Of a stretch of 64,000 nucleotides of DNA, positions 14,966 through 26,904 are shown one piece after another (the stretch's first letter is position 1; every line of letters begins with the position of its first letter). A program made the translations under genes and the position numbers. This DNA comes from Blasia pusilla (lineage: Eukaryota > Marchantiophyta > Marchantiopsida > Blasiales). The DNA is taken from the NCBI GenBank assembly GCA_050084515.1, contig CM114274.1:28086001-28150000 (forward strand), in the 5' to 3' direction. Under the pieces are notes generated by a model that worked only from the letters and a program-made list of their open reading frames with translations, did no database searches and had not been told where the DNA came from.

Positions 14966-15436
14966 TGTCATGACCATACGGATTATGTCGTAGAGTATAG
15001 TGTGCTAGTAGACGTCATTCCTTATGTAGGACCGTAGTGGCTTGGTAGAGATGCGGTTCCATACATAGGGTTGGGGGTTACTCAGTTGGGGGTGAGTTTC
15101 CCAAGAGGGGCCCGCTCTTAGGTTGGAGGATATAAGGTGGAGTGCACTCAAAGAACGTCAGTTCTTTGAGTTGAGCCTGCTGCGTTGGGGAGTTAGCCTT
15201 GGTAGTGAGTAGAGCTCTTGGCTATGGTGTTTCCAAGCTTCGACCTAGATTCTCCCATCGTGGAGTGGGTTTGGCTCGATTGTATGTGATTGTAAACGTG
15301 TTTTTATGAGTAGGTCTTTCACGCATTTCCCTTGTGGTACACTTGTGTTTGTGGATACTCTCGTCTATGTTATGTATGTATGTGAGTATGGTATGTCAGC
15401 GATGTATGTTGTATGACGATGTGGATTCGCACGACA
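14966..15436 (+). mobile_element. Solo LTR (471 bp), 4-bp TSD CATG
   Basis: Starts TGTCATGACCATACGG and ends GGATTCGCACGACA. The duplicated target CATG sits at 14962-14965 and 15437-15440. The 3' part shares the 'gcgatgt...cgcacgaca' ending with element A's LTR and with the minus-strand solo LTR at 18588-19230. A TATA-like GATATAAGG near 15139 fits an LTR promoter. No internal coding sequence remains. Confidence 0.82.
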
Positions 15437-15580
15437 CATGGCCCGCGTGTAGCCCGCCGTGCAAGCCCTACGCAGGCTTGAACGCATCCAATAGGGACCA
15501 AGCTTGCCTTGCGGGCCTACCACGGGCCCTGCAAGGGATGTCGGATCCATCAGCCTGGGTCTACGCGGCTGGCTCGGATG

Positions 15581-15859
15581 CAAGGTTGCATGTGGAAAAA
15601 TTCCATGTCCGTGGACTTATGTCCGTCCTATGGAAGGACTTGTCCATATGGGCCCCACCTTTCCCTTCTTTCTGCCTCCCCTTACTTGCCTTTGTGTTCC
15701 ATACTCCCCCATTTCTACCTCCCTTCACCTCCACTCTCTCCTCCCTCATTGCTCCATTCATCCTTGCCTTCCCTTCCATCATGGACTATAAGTGTGGATC
15801 CCACCTCTTAGAACCCATGTCCGTCCTAATGAAGGACTTTTCCGTTTTTGTGCAACCAT
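15581..15859 (+). mobile_element. MULE-type MITE, copy 1, 9-bp TSD
   Basis: Starts CAAGGTTGCATG and ends GTGCAACCAT, so the terminal inverted repeats are short (GGTTGCA/TGCAACC). It is flanked by GCTCGGATG (15572-15580) and GCTCGGGTG (15860-15868), a 9-base duplication with one mismatch; 9-bp TSDs are typical of Mutator-like elements. It aligns along its length with 60917-61217. Inside are several short complementary 'tccgtcc/ggac' tracts. Non-coding. Confidence 0.85.
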
Positions 15860-15868
15860 GCTCGGGTG

Positions 15869-18583
15869 CGGGCTGTGTGTATCCAGGCCTGCACAGACAT
15901 GTCCGTCCATAGGATAGACATGAGTCCGTGGATATGGACATGTCCGCAAACATAGATATGTTCGTAGACATGGACTTTGTCCGTGTGCAACCCTATTAGA
16001 TGGGGTGTGGGTGGTGTAGGCCCGGGTGCCCGATACGGGAGGTCGATTTCGTACAAACATAAGTAAGTGAATCTGGACTTTATTTAAGAATTCTATGACA
16101 CAATTTTGAATATATGAAAGAGGTATAAAAAAGGTAAGAAGAAATAGAAAACGTACTTAATTGTAGAATATTTTCAATTGAGAGGGAAGAGAAGAAATTT
16201 CAATTCAAAAATACAATTAGAGTTTCGACTCTAATTGGAAATAGATTACATTCTCTAGAAGCCAAATAACTCTTTTAGATTTCCAAAATAAGAAAGAAAT
16301 TTGTATGTTAAAATGGGTTTCTTTCTTGATTTGTTAACCAATAAAGTTAGGGAAATCTCCACTTCTAATGAAAAAAGGAGTCAAATATATCTTCTTTATA
16401 TTATGTCACAATATAAAGACATAATAACTAATCATTTGTAATATTTAATTTTATCTCCGATAGAATTTTTATCTCCTTCACAAAATTTGCATGATTCATC
16501 TTGAAAATAAATAGGTAAGTGAATCAAAGTAATGTACTAACGAACATACATTGATTGGATTGGAAAAAGGTTAGTGCTGATCCGGTCACCCTAAAACAAT
16601 CAAGATAAAATTGAGACATATCAATAGTAGGGACAAAGTTTGGAAAAATATACTAAAGAAGATCACAATAAATGGATAAGAAGTCAAATTGCAAAGTTTG
16701 GACAAGAATAGAAGTGGTGGATAGTACCAATGAAACCATGAAATTAGTACTCTTCAACAATTCATTCTTGTATCTTGTCGTTATAATTTATTTAATTGGG
16801 TCTTTCTCATGTTTTACATCTTTGGAATAAAATTACAATTCAAAAAATTATGATTTAAAATTAGTTTTATATATTCCAATTGGTTATTGGAATTTTTCAG
16901 ACTCTAAGTTAAACTTTTACTACTAACTATGTTATGTTTCACTATGAAAATTTATTACTTTTATGTGCATAAATAAAATATGACACAAATTGTTTAACTA
17001 AGGCAAGAAATATCATAGTGGAGACTAGAGCAAAAAATCAATATATAAAAAGAAGGTAAAGTCTATCACCACCTAGAGGGCTTGTTTGCCATACCTACAA
17101 AACATCTAAGAGTTATGTTAGTTTTCCAGTTTTACAAGAAATAAATGTGGAAAATAATAAAATTTTGGACTTTCACTTTTAAAATTAGTAAAAATATGTA
17201 ATAAATAAGAATATTTAATGAGTAATTTATAAATTAAATATGCCCATAAATATTTGTAAGAGAATGTATCTCCTAACTAACTCCCTTGGTAGTGGGATAC
17301 CATACTAGTTTCTTCTTAGAAACTCAATGGAAGCTTCTCTTCTTAACTACTTATATACTCGGCACCATGTTTTCATAAAAGGCTTGGGTCCCACAACTTT
17401 GGTTCTCCATGCTCTAAGTCTTACTAAATTATGGCCCCAACAAGAGCAGCCCTTTTTTGCATAGCTATCTCCTTTGTCCATCTAGGATAAAAATATAAGT
17501 ACTAGATTATATATCCATAACATACGTTCATAGATTATAGATATTTATGTAGATACGTTATAGATAAATTGCATATCCATCCTTACATAATTCTTTCAAT
17601 TTTAATTTTGGAGATTCAAATTTTTTTTCATCTATGAAGTTAATTTTTTTTTAATAACAGTATGAATGTCTAAAATATTATTTAAGACCCTTACTACTAG
17701 TAGATTCCGAGTGCAGAGACTACATAATGCAAGTTATTGGGTAGACTTCTCTTGTATTTTTTCAATGAATCATATATTCGTCTTAATAAAAAATTTGTGG
17801 CACACTTGTTTATTATAGTTAGATAGATTCGTCCTATGAGAAAATTTAAATCTTAAAATTAGGATAATCTAGAATGATAGAGTAAAGAGCACAAGGAAAT
17901 GAATTTGATCAAGATGACATAAAGTTGGCAACAACAAATCTTTAATATCAACTACTAGTATCCAACATCAACCATATAAGGCTTCCATAGAGCATTGATT
18001 AGTTGTCTAGGCAACCACAAAACAAGAACCTGAAAATATTGAATTTAGCAAAATAAGAGTTGCGAGCCTAAATTTGAATTTGGGTCTCTAGCTATGCATT
18101 TGGTGAAATAGACCATTCCACCTGATATCACTTCCTTCTATTTTATTTTCTTCTAATGCTTTATTTTATTCAAGTGCTTCATTCCTCCAAGTTCTTGAGT
18201 CCTCAACTCTCACACAAGTGCTATCAATGTGTGGTAGATGCCTCTTGGGTAATTTAATATCCAATTTATGTGATGCACAAAGTCTCATCACTTCCACTCT
18301 TGCTAAATTTGGAAATGTAATTCTTTTCTTTTCTAAAGAGACGAGACAATCAATCTATGCAAGCTATGACTTCAACATATATCCACCAGTTGACAATTAC
18401 AACACTTAAATAATAGAATAAGTCTAAGAATATGGTTGATTTACTTTATAATATTAAAAAAATCCAAAAGTAAGAAAAATTCAAAGACGGAAAAAACTTG
18501 AAAATAGAAATATTTCTTATCTTTACAATAAAAAAATTATAAAATTTCCTTCTTAAATTTTGACAATGTCTTAAGATTCCTTA
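15869..18583. other. MITE-like tail, then AT-rich DNA with no gene
   Basis: The first 125 bases or so repeat the 'tccgtcc ... gtgcaacc' vocabulary of the neighbouring MITE, ending GTGCAACC near 15992, and are probably a partial relative. From about 16.1 kb the sequence is AT-rich with no supportable gene, RNA or terminal repeat. Confidence 0.5.
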
Positions 18584-18587
18584 AGGA

Positions 18588-19230
18588 TGTCGTGCGCATA
18601 CACATTGCTACACAACAAACATCGCTGTCACCGAACACGCACACAAACACACATGATCCCATGCTAACTCATGGCATCCAAACAACGAGACAAGAAGTAC
18701 CAAAATATCTCTAACAAAGTAAGCTCCAATCTCTCTCTACACCATCTCACACCATAGCTCTCAAAGGTGTGCACTCTCTCTCTCATGTCAAACCAAACCC
18801 ACTCTCCTGATGAGAGGCTCGGGTTACACTCATAAGGCAAGGGACCATAGCTCCGCCGCCTTATGCCAAGAGGTTCAACAAAGAGAGAATGAGCTCTCAA
18901 GCTCTCTCTCCTTGAGGTATACCCTTCCCCTCTCCCAAACTCTCTCCATGGTAACCTATTCTCCCAAGTCACCTCCTTGGCTCTTGACCTGATGTAGGAG
19001 GTCAAGGGCCACTTACCAAAAATATAAAGTCGATCATATACTCAAAATGGTACTTACCTAAAATAGTAAGTTCCTCAATATGGCTCCAAATGAGCCGAAA
19101 CGAAGGGGAAACATGCTCTCTCAGGTTTCACGGTGCCTCAGCGCGTCATCCGCAACCTACTGAGTGTGTCCTCCACTACTCACGCAGGCGCTCTATTAGA
19201 TCTCACCGATCTATCCTAAAAGACGTGACA
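18588..19230 (-). mobile_element. Solo LTR (643 bp) on minus strand, 4-bp TSD AGGA
   Basis: Read on the minus strand it begins TGTCACGTCTTTTAGG and ends GCGCACGACA. AGGA flanks it at 18584-18587 and 19231-19234. It aligns with the plus-strand solo LTR at 4099-5075 and shares its 3' end type with element A's LTR. No internal domain is present. Confidence 0.85.
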
Positions 19231-19481
19231 AGGAACCTAATTTCAAATATAATATATATTCCCTACGCATGGTAAATGAATTTTCTATATATTTTACAAA
19301 CTCTGTGTCATAGTGTGTATAGGCATGGCAGACTCCATACATCAAAATTGATTGTTATGTTTTGCTCTTTACTATCAAGATTGCATACGAACAAAGCCTG
19401 TGTCTATGGAATTATGTATGTTCCTAGGACTCTAAGATTGAATGTACGTGTAAGCTTGGGTTCTCGCGACCCGTCCCTCCG

Positions 19482-19778
19482 ATGGTTGTTAAAAAATGGA
19501 GAAGTCTGGACATGTCTACGAACATGGATTACAAAAGTTGGGGCCCAAACTTATAGCTTATGATGGAAATTAGGGCAAGGGCGACTGGAGCAAGAGAGGG
19601 GAGGAAGTGGAAGTGAAGGGAGGAAGAAGCGGGAAAGTATGGAATATGAAGGCAAGTGGAAGGAATGAGAAATAAGGGGAAGGTCGGGTGCATATGGACA
19701 AGTCCTCCCATCGCACGGACGTAAGTCCGTGCACATGGACATATCCTCCGACATGAACTTTATCCATATGCAACCTTG
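19482..19778 (-). mobile_element. MULE-type MITE, copy 2, diverged
   Basis: On the minus strand it starts CAAGGTTGCATATGG and ends AACAACCAT, matching the ends of copies at 15581 and 60917. Interior blocks (CCTTCCCCTTATTTC, TTCCATACTTTCCCGC) follow the same order. The flanking 9-mers are only about 6/9 alike, so this copy is older or eroded. Confidence 0.7.
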
Positions 19779-21185
19779 GCCCCACCCGTAACGTAGACCT
19801 GAGCTCGACAAACCCGCACACAATCTAGTAACTTGTTGGTCATTCTTGCCACCCATTTTGTAGTTTGCAATGAGCGTACACAGGGCTATGAGCAGACCTA
19901 CTGCATACCCTCTAGATATAAGCCTCTTTTAGGCCCTCTATGGGCCACTACAAGCCAAGTCGGCTTCGTACAGGCCTTGCAAGGGCTCGATATGGGCCTA
20001 CCAAGGGCATGTAGTCCACACACTTGTTCGATCCCTGCTCGCACCCATTCCCGCATCCCAAGCCCGCACTGATGACCTGGGTACCCAAAAACTAAGGTGA
20101 GGGATCCATTAGGCATGTTTGTTCTATGGAAAAACAAGTCCATTTTTTTGAAATCTTACTTGCTACTGAGTCCTTAAATTGCTCTTACAACTCACACTCT
20201 TATTTTCCTATATAGGTACTTAAAATCATTTAGATTACTACAACTAATGGGATGTGAAGTTTGAAAAATTTTCATGTTTAATTTGGCAAAAAGGAGGGGT
20301 TGGAACACTTGAGTATCCATATCCATGATTCATATCCACTGAATTTTCACTGCCTAGTACGATCACCAATCATGTTGGGAAAGAATCAAAATTGGGAACT
20401 CTTCCTTCTAATAGGGGATGTCAAAGTTTGGTCATCATGAAGAGGTTTGAAATTTGGATAGTATTACGTGTGCATTTGAATAAGAAATGTAAGATTACAA
20501 TAGCATTGCATTTCTTATGCAAATATGAATATAAATACACATATAATACTATGTGCACTAGATTAGGATAGTCACATAATATAAAATTGAAGGAATTACA
20601 ATCAAACCTTGGTCATACCTTAGATCGCCATTGAAAAATACAACATATCCATAATGGGAGAAAATAGACTTAGAGAGCATATAGAGTAGAATTCACCTTA
20701 ATAACATTTCTCAATTATGTATTGAGTGATAATGGGAGAAGAGGTTCCTTGATTGATGACATAGTGTATTTGAATGATTACTATCTATGATTTATGAATT
20801 GATCAAAGGCCAATGATTAACAATGTTATGATAAAAAATATATATAATGGAAAATATGAATAATAAGTTCCTATATGGTCCAACCATCTTGATTCATGTG
20901 TTTAGGGAGATAGGAATCCATTCTAGTCATGCCTAATTCTACGAGTTGATGATTATGGACAAGTGTTATATGGCCTACATTTTTATGTTTCCTTAGATAG
21001 CAAGGAATTTTATCTCTTTATTTGACAAAGGTAAATTAATATCATATCTATATTTTCTTATAAGATTTAGTATTGGAATATACGTACCGTATATAGATAC
21101 CTAGATCATTGCATATCCAATATTGCTATGGGAATTTAAAATCAAAGGTTTTATTAATTTAAAATTAAAATTTCTAAAGTACATT
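19779..21185. other. Intergenic, no gene seen
   Basis: Low-complexity AT-rich sequence except for a short GC-richer stretch at 19.85-20.1 kb that contains ACTACAAGCC / GGGCCT-type repeats. No supportable gene. Confidence 0.5.
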
Positions 21186-21189
21186 CTTG

Positions 21190-22040
21190 CAATGATCCAA
21201 AAATGAAAGGACTCCATTTTGATTGGAGGTTTAAGGGCACACGTCAAAAAATGAGTTAATAAATTTTGAGGTTTTGGGCACAATTCCATTGGACTTGAAA
21301 CTTTGCAAGGGAGCTACATGCACCCAAGGGATCATGTCTACCAAGTTTAAACTCAAGATGACATACTTGGAGCAGATAAAAAATCAAAAGATTCCATTTT
21401 GATTAGAGGTTTGAGGGGACGGGTCAAAAAATGAGTTAATACATTTTGAGGTTTTGGTCACAACTCCATTGGACTTGAAACTTTGCAAAGGAGCTACATT
21501 CAATCAAGGGATCACTGCTACCAAGTCACAACTCAAGATGACATACTTGGACAAGATGAAAAATCAAAAGATCCCATTTTCATTGGAGGTTTAAGGGTAC
21601 ATGTCAAAAAATGAGTAAATAACTTTTGAGGTTATGGTCACAACTGAATTGGACTTGAAACTTTGCAAGGGAGCTACATACACACTAGGGATCATGCCTA
21701 CCAAGTTTCAATTGAAGATGACATACTTGGACAAGATGAAAAATGAAAGGACTCCATTTTCATTGGAGGTTTAAGGGCATGGGTCAAAAAATGAGATAAT
21801 AAAATTTGAGGTTTTTTTCACAACTGCATTAGACTTGAAAATTTTCAAGGAAGCGACATGCACCTAGGGGATGATATCTACCAAGTTTCAACTCAAGATG
21901 ATATACTTGGACAAGATGAAAAATGAAAAGACTACATTTTGATTGGAGGTTTAAGGGCGCGTGTCAAAAAATGAGTTAATAAATTTTGAGGGTTTGGTCA
22001 TAACTACATTGGACTTGAAACTTTGCAAAGTAGCTTCTTT
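21190..22040. repeat. 180-bp satellite-like tandem repeat, about 4.8 units
   Basis: The anchor TCAAAAAATGAG recurs near 21243, 21423, 21603, 21783 and 21963, a period of exactly 180 bp. Each unit runs through GATTGGAGGTTTAAGGG, the anchor, TTTTGAGGTTTTGG, CATTGGACTTGAAACTTTGC, GGAGCTACAT, GGGATCAT, CTACCAAGTTTCAACTCAAG and GACATACTTGGACAAGATG. Units differ by scattered substitutions only, without phase-breaking indels. The short minus-strand frames inside are artefacts. Confidence 0.97.
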
Positions 22041-22301
22041 ATTCGCATGTGATATTTAGGGAAAGGAAGGAGAAAATAATTTTATTAATTATAATGGTTG
22101 AGAATCTACTTAGTGAATGTTGTTTTGGAGGGAAGAGTGCGATACCAAATATTAAATGAATTCTCTTGAAATTAAAAATTCAAAACTATCAAAATTATAT
22201 TTGAATGATGAAATCATTTCCCTAGTTCTAGTGTTGACGTCAATATCAGACTATCAACCCATTGGGAGTAAAAAGAAAATAGACTTTGAGGATATTCATT
22301 A

Positions 22302-22975
22302 CTAATAATTTTTTGCCCGTGCGATGCACCGGGTGATTTGGGGTGAAATGATTGGGAATGAAAAAACTCACATCTAACTTGGCTCAAGAAAAATTTTCAT
22401 AGATTTTCCTTTATTAATTTTGAAAAAATAATTTATCCCTTTTCCAATCCCTGTATTTCAATAAATAAAATAAAATGATTATTTTGATGAATTTTTTTCC
22501 CAAAAGAGGGATTAAATTTTTCCCCCAATCTAACTTGAAAGTTAAAAATAAAATAGGAATAATACATCTTCCTTTATTTTGAAGAATAGTTATTGTCCCA
22601 TTAGTGTCATATTATCCTTTACATTTTTTCCCAAAGGAAAAAGTAATTTCCCCTCAAGAGTAAACTTTAAATTTCATTTGCATGAACCTTGAAAAAATAA
22701 TTTGAAATTTTCAAATGAGGAAAGATTAAAAAAAATGAAAGAGACTCTAGAAGATACTATTGGGGAAAATGTTTGAATTTGAGTTAATTATAAATAAATA
22801 ACTATTTTGAAAACCTTACCCATTCTTATTTTTTGCTTAGTATAGGGTAAAATTAGAATATTCATAATTTCATGGACAAAGTTGATAGGGGTCTTCAAAG
22901 TTTCTCAATTAGTGAAAAGCTTTACTCATTTTGATCCAAAGTTTGTCTCGAAATATTCTTAGAAAATCTCCTTAT
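22302..22975 (-). mobile_element. Non-autonomous Helitron-like element, second copy
   Basis: Same family and orientation as 7940-8690. Its minus-strand 3' end keeps a better hairpin (CCCGGTGC/GCACGGG) followed by an A-run and TTAG then T, i.e. a CTAG end with one transition. It directly follows the satellite array, separated by about 260 bases. Homology to the first copy is lost beyond about 22975. Confidence 0.5.
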
Positions 22976-23291
22976 CAAATAGAAGTAAAAAACGTTATAA
23001 AATATGCAAACTATTTTCTTTCAGAATAAACACAATAATTAAATTTCTATCAAACAAACATTTCAATCGTTGTACCTTCCACCTTACCCAAGGACTTAAA
23101 ACCCTAGAGAAAACTTTGATTCATTTCATCAACTCACTTCATGGACAACCTTCAAAACTGACTCACATTCATAAGTCTCCAAAGTGAATTTTTTTGAAGT
23201 ATTTCTTATAAAAAATGAGTGGTACCCCAAATTTTCATTCCTTTGAGAGGAACCTCATACTTATGTACATTAAAAAAATTTATATATGAAA

Positions 23292-23582
23292 TCACCCTAT
23301 CTTATCTAATTCATCATCAGATATATGTAATATCGGTGCAGACATCTCACCAACTCTTCCATCTCTTCCCCTAGCTCTAGTCATGTGCGTTTCCCCTCCA
23401 CGAGGAACAATCCTCTCCAACTCAACATCAGCTTCACCATCATCTATTTCTTGTAGTGGCTGTGTTGGAAACATCTCCCGCTCCCTCTCGAAGAATCCAA
23501 AAAGTTCCTCTTGCATATGACGGGGGTAATGGTATGTTCGAGGATATCCCTCTTCTGTCCTTTGAGGAATATATCTTGCCAT
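23292..23582 (-). pseudogene. Short acidic ORF of unknown family, end of the kinase-like locus
   Basis: An ATG-initiated frame of 96 codons, rich in Glu, Arg and Asp (EREREMFPTQ, EIDDGEADVELERIVPRGGE) and ending in an acidic ISDDELDKIG. I recognise no domain. It lies last in the minus-strand series of broken frames from 26.9 to 23.3 kb and may be the C-terminal exon or domain of that same decayed gene. Confidence 0.35.
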
Positions 23583-23737
23583 AAGAAAGGCGACAATATC
23601 AATTCGAGTCTCCTCAAGACAAGATCATCCACCAATGGATTCTAGTAATTGTTGTGCATAAGTTGTTGAGTTGTGTTGAGGGCATCCCGAGCTTCTTGTG
23701 CATTCAACCCTTGAGGAAAGAAGAAGTTTTTTGCCTC

Positions 23738-24190
23738 TCAATTTTGGAGATCTATAGCAGTTCTGTGAATAAGCTCTCCTCCATCGTACATGTCAATGAA
23801 GCGGACTAGCCACGCTTGTATAGCCCGATCGATCCTTTGCAGACGTAGGATTTTAGCGTGAAGCATCCCATCTATGCTGACTTTGGGGTTATAATTCGAT
23901 CGGGGGCTGCTATATCCCAAGCTGAAAGTGAAATTATCTTGCCCTTGGGTCCGCTTGCCATACATTGGTGATGCATTACTGTCGGGAGTGCAAAAAGAGA
24001 TGCCAAAGAGATGATACAGTCTTCTTGACCAAGCTTGTCTACAAGTTGGACACTTGAGAGATAGTAACATGGCCTTCTGAAGACAATATGGATGCCAATA
24101 ACAAGCTTTACATGTGCCTGTCACATAGCAACCCTCAGCAACAATAGGGTTGAAGCATACATTTGGGCTAGTTGTTTGGCGTGAGGGCAC
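23738..24190 (-). pseudogene. Cys/His-rich (RING or zinc-ribbon-like) coding block
   Basis: An open frame of about 150 codons carries CYVTGTCKACYWHPYC and then LSLKCPTCRQAW. The C-x4-C-x2-C-x3-H-x2-C and CPTC spacing resembles a degenerate treble-clef or RING-type zinc site. The following 90 residues have no motif I recognise. The apparent start is GTG, so this is an internal or exon frame, not a complete gene. It is colinear with the kinase-like block upstream. Function unknown. Confidence 0.4.
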
Positions 24191-24615
24191 CTCCTTCGGC
24201 TACTACAATTGCCTTCATCAAATCAGGCAGATCTTGATCTTGTATGCTCACATTGAGAGGTGTTGGTGCCAACATCAAAGAAGCATAGTTGGCAGCATTT
24301 GGATCAACAACATTGTCCTATGTTGTGCGTAGGGCAGGAGGCCAGAACTGCTCGATAGGTTGAAATAAAATCATATCAACCTCCTTTACGAGACGACCCT
24401 CAAGTAGAGTTGTATCTGGGGTGAGTTCTCCCACGTTATCCCTTGCTCTCCATTGCAGAAATTCATCCATCTCTTGGTGACGTCTTGTCATGATGGATTC
24501 ATATGCCCTCCCTCATTGCTCCGTGTGGTCAACCATAGGAGCTCTTTGTCTTCAATGGAGTTCATCTCTGGAAATTGATTCATTCAGGATCCTCTCCATC
24601 TCCCTCTTAGGTCTC

Positions 24616-25421
24616 TCATGCTCCTTTGAAAATTGTTGATGCTTCCCCTTCAAAAATGTTGAATTCTGCTTCCAAATCATGGGAATTTGTTATCAAACTC
24701 TCCAAGTGTGATAGACGAGACATAACCTCGCTATCGAGAGCACTCTCCTGGGGAGTCTCCCCACGAGAGCCTGCATTGTAGTCATGGCCTACATTATAGT
24801 CATTCCTACTATTTTTTCTATCCTCAAGATAGTACCCCACTTCCGCCCCCATTATAACTCGCCCTTCATCTTCGTCTCTAGGGTTTCTTGACGATCCACC
24901 TTGCAGGTATTGGCATGGTAACAATCCTTTTGATGAAAGTTCCACTTTTGGTCATTTTGTTTGAGGTTGTGGGGTGAAATCCTCTTGTCTCTTCTTCGAG
25001 ACTCATCCTCCACATCACCATAATGGACCTCCATGTCCTTCATTAACTCCGCCACTTTGACCTTGATAAATACCTTGCTCACTAACTTCCTCTTCTTCAA
25101 AATGAGACTCTCGTAGTCCGCAAGGCCATTGAACAATGCCCAATCCTTTCGCCACTCTTTCTCCTCCACTTTCCTTGAAAATTCTCCAATTGCACCCTCC
25201 GACCACTTGATGCGCGACTTCTTCAACTCTAGGGAGAGCATTTGTGGGTCAAGGGCGCTATCCAAGTACGCCTTTAATTCATCGTCCGTGACGAATTCTC
25301 TGACGGTCTTCTTAGTCACCTTTGCACGCGTGGGCGGTTTTTCTTCCCCTCTTCCATCACCCTCTTTTTGGTGAGGACTACAGTCTTCATGAGGTGGTAG
25401 CACCATCTTATCTTTTACCAA
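24616..25421 (-). pseudogene. Charged, coiled-coil-like coding block with a frameshift
   Basis: Two overlapping minus-strand frames (24852-25421 and 24616-24945) appear to be one reading frame broken near 24.9 kb. The first is highly charged (SRKVEEKEWRKDWALF, LKKRKLVSKVFIKVKVAEL) with an FVTDDELKAYLDSAL segment. The second is hydrophilic with a heptad-like MSRLSHLESLI stretch. No recognised domain. It sits between the kinase-like and Cys-rich blocks and is probably part of the same dead gene. Confidence 0.4.
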
Positions 25422-25738
25422 AATCCAAAGGAAAAAAGTGGTTTAGAAAATATTCCAATAATAGCGACACAAAGATATTTGGATACATCCATGGATCAAC
25501 TAAAATTAATCATTCACAAAAATTCAGAGTCACAAAATATACCTCTTTCAATGAAGTCTTCCATTTGTCATAAAAACAGTTACAATCGGACAACGGATTT
25601 ACATTCACATCATCGTGGTAACTAGCCTTAATGTTGAATCTACATCGTCTACACCTAATATTTTGGCATTTACTCTTATATATGCAGTAAGATACTCTAA
25701 GCTTTTGCGATCAGAGGGATTCAGAGTAACTGCCCATT

Positions 25739-26904
25739 TCAAATCCTTTCTAAGTAAGTAAATCTTACATTTGCGTGGGCATCCCCGACAACGAGGTTGT
25801 ATGTCATATAATTCAGATTTTTCACAATCATCCCTAGGGCATAGATTTGAGTGGCTATGCTAAAAGGGAGATTCTTAGGCCCTCTTGTCAACTCCGGTGC
25901 TATGTGCCCAACATGATTTCTTTGTCCATTCTGCCACCATCTATGAGGTGACAGTAAGCACTCATTGGCCCACATAGCATTTCTCCAATCTCCAACCACG
26001 ATGTATGGGGTAGAGTTAGCTCCAAAATGGATGAAATGTACCGTGCATGAAGGTCAGTGTGAAAAACCCCACGCTTGTGGACAGTCTACATGAGAAGGGC
26101 AACTACTAGTTGGACAACATTAGATGTCATCGCAAGACATATGATCTTTTCCAACTCTCCTAAATTAGCACCACTATTCTTCATGGTATGGCATGCTCGC
26201 AACCAATTTTCAAGGTGCCCACCATTCCAATATGGATAGATGCAACATGACGGATCCTCGATCAACCTTCCCACCATGCGAACAAAACCTCAATGTAAAA
26301 TAGTCGCAAACATCTCCTCGCGCATCGTCGATTTTCTTGAATATAATGGAGATGGTTCCTTTAACACCTTAAGGCAATAGTAAATATCTTCACTAAAGGC
26401 AAGGGTTTGGTTTATTTTATATCGGTACACTGTTCCGTGTAAACCTGATCCCAAAATATCCTTTGGATCATTTCCTACTACCAAGTTCTCGTAAAAAATC
26501 CATGTAATCCCACATGGAACTATCAATGTTTGACCCACGGCGGTACTACGTCCCTTGAAAAGACGTTGAGCATTTCTGAACTCAACACTAAACCTTTCAA
26601 TGAGAGTGATCTCTACAAGATTTGGCTGCTCATTCTTGAATGCCTTGAGATCGGTATACACTCTCTTGAGGTGAACACCTTATTGGCCATAAAATTTAGT
26701 TAACCTATCGGCCTCTTTAACATCCACTTTAAAGCAAAACATCTTTGCAGCTCTCCTAGCCAATCTTTGCAATTCCAAGGTGTAGTCATGGAAACCATCT
26801 ATACCCCTCGAAATGTAGGATCGTCTGTTCTCTAACGTAAGCTGGAAAAACCAATCTAACCAAGCCTCTCTTATAGCCATGTTGAATTCATTCCTGGAAT
26901 TCAC
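25739..26904 (-). pseudogene. Protein-kinase-like pseudogene
   Basis: On the minus strand, frames joined across in-frame stops read as a protein kinase. The N-lobe shows DILGSGLHGTVYRYKI (Gly loop) and CLKVLKE (probable ATP-binding Lys). A hinge region IYPYWNGGHLENWL follows, then HKRGVFHTDLH (catalytic-loop Asp kept, the usual Asn not seen), GDW in place of DFG, an APE-like HIAPEL and SIATQIYALGMIVKNL. Stops at about 26680 (TAA), 26290 (TGA) and 26086 (TAG) fall in one frame, followed by a frameshift before GDW. An N-terminal 75-residue block (AIREAWLDWFFQL) is unassigned. Inactive by lesions; family unresolved. Confidence 0.6.

Noticed and set aside
21190-22040. Centromere
   Set aside because: Only five units. 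The monomer size alone cannot support it.
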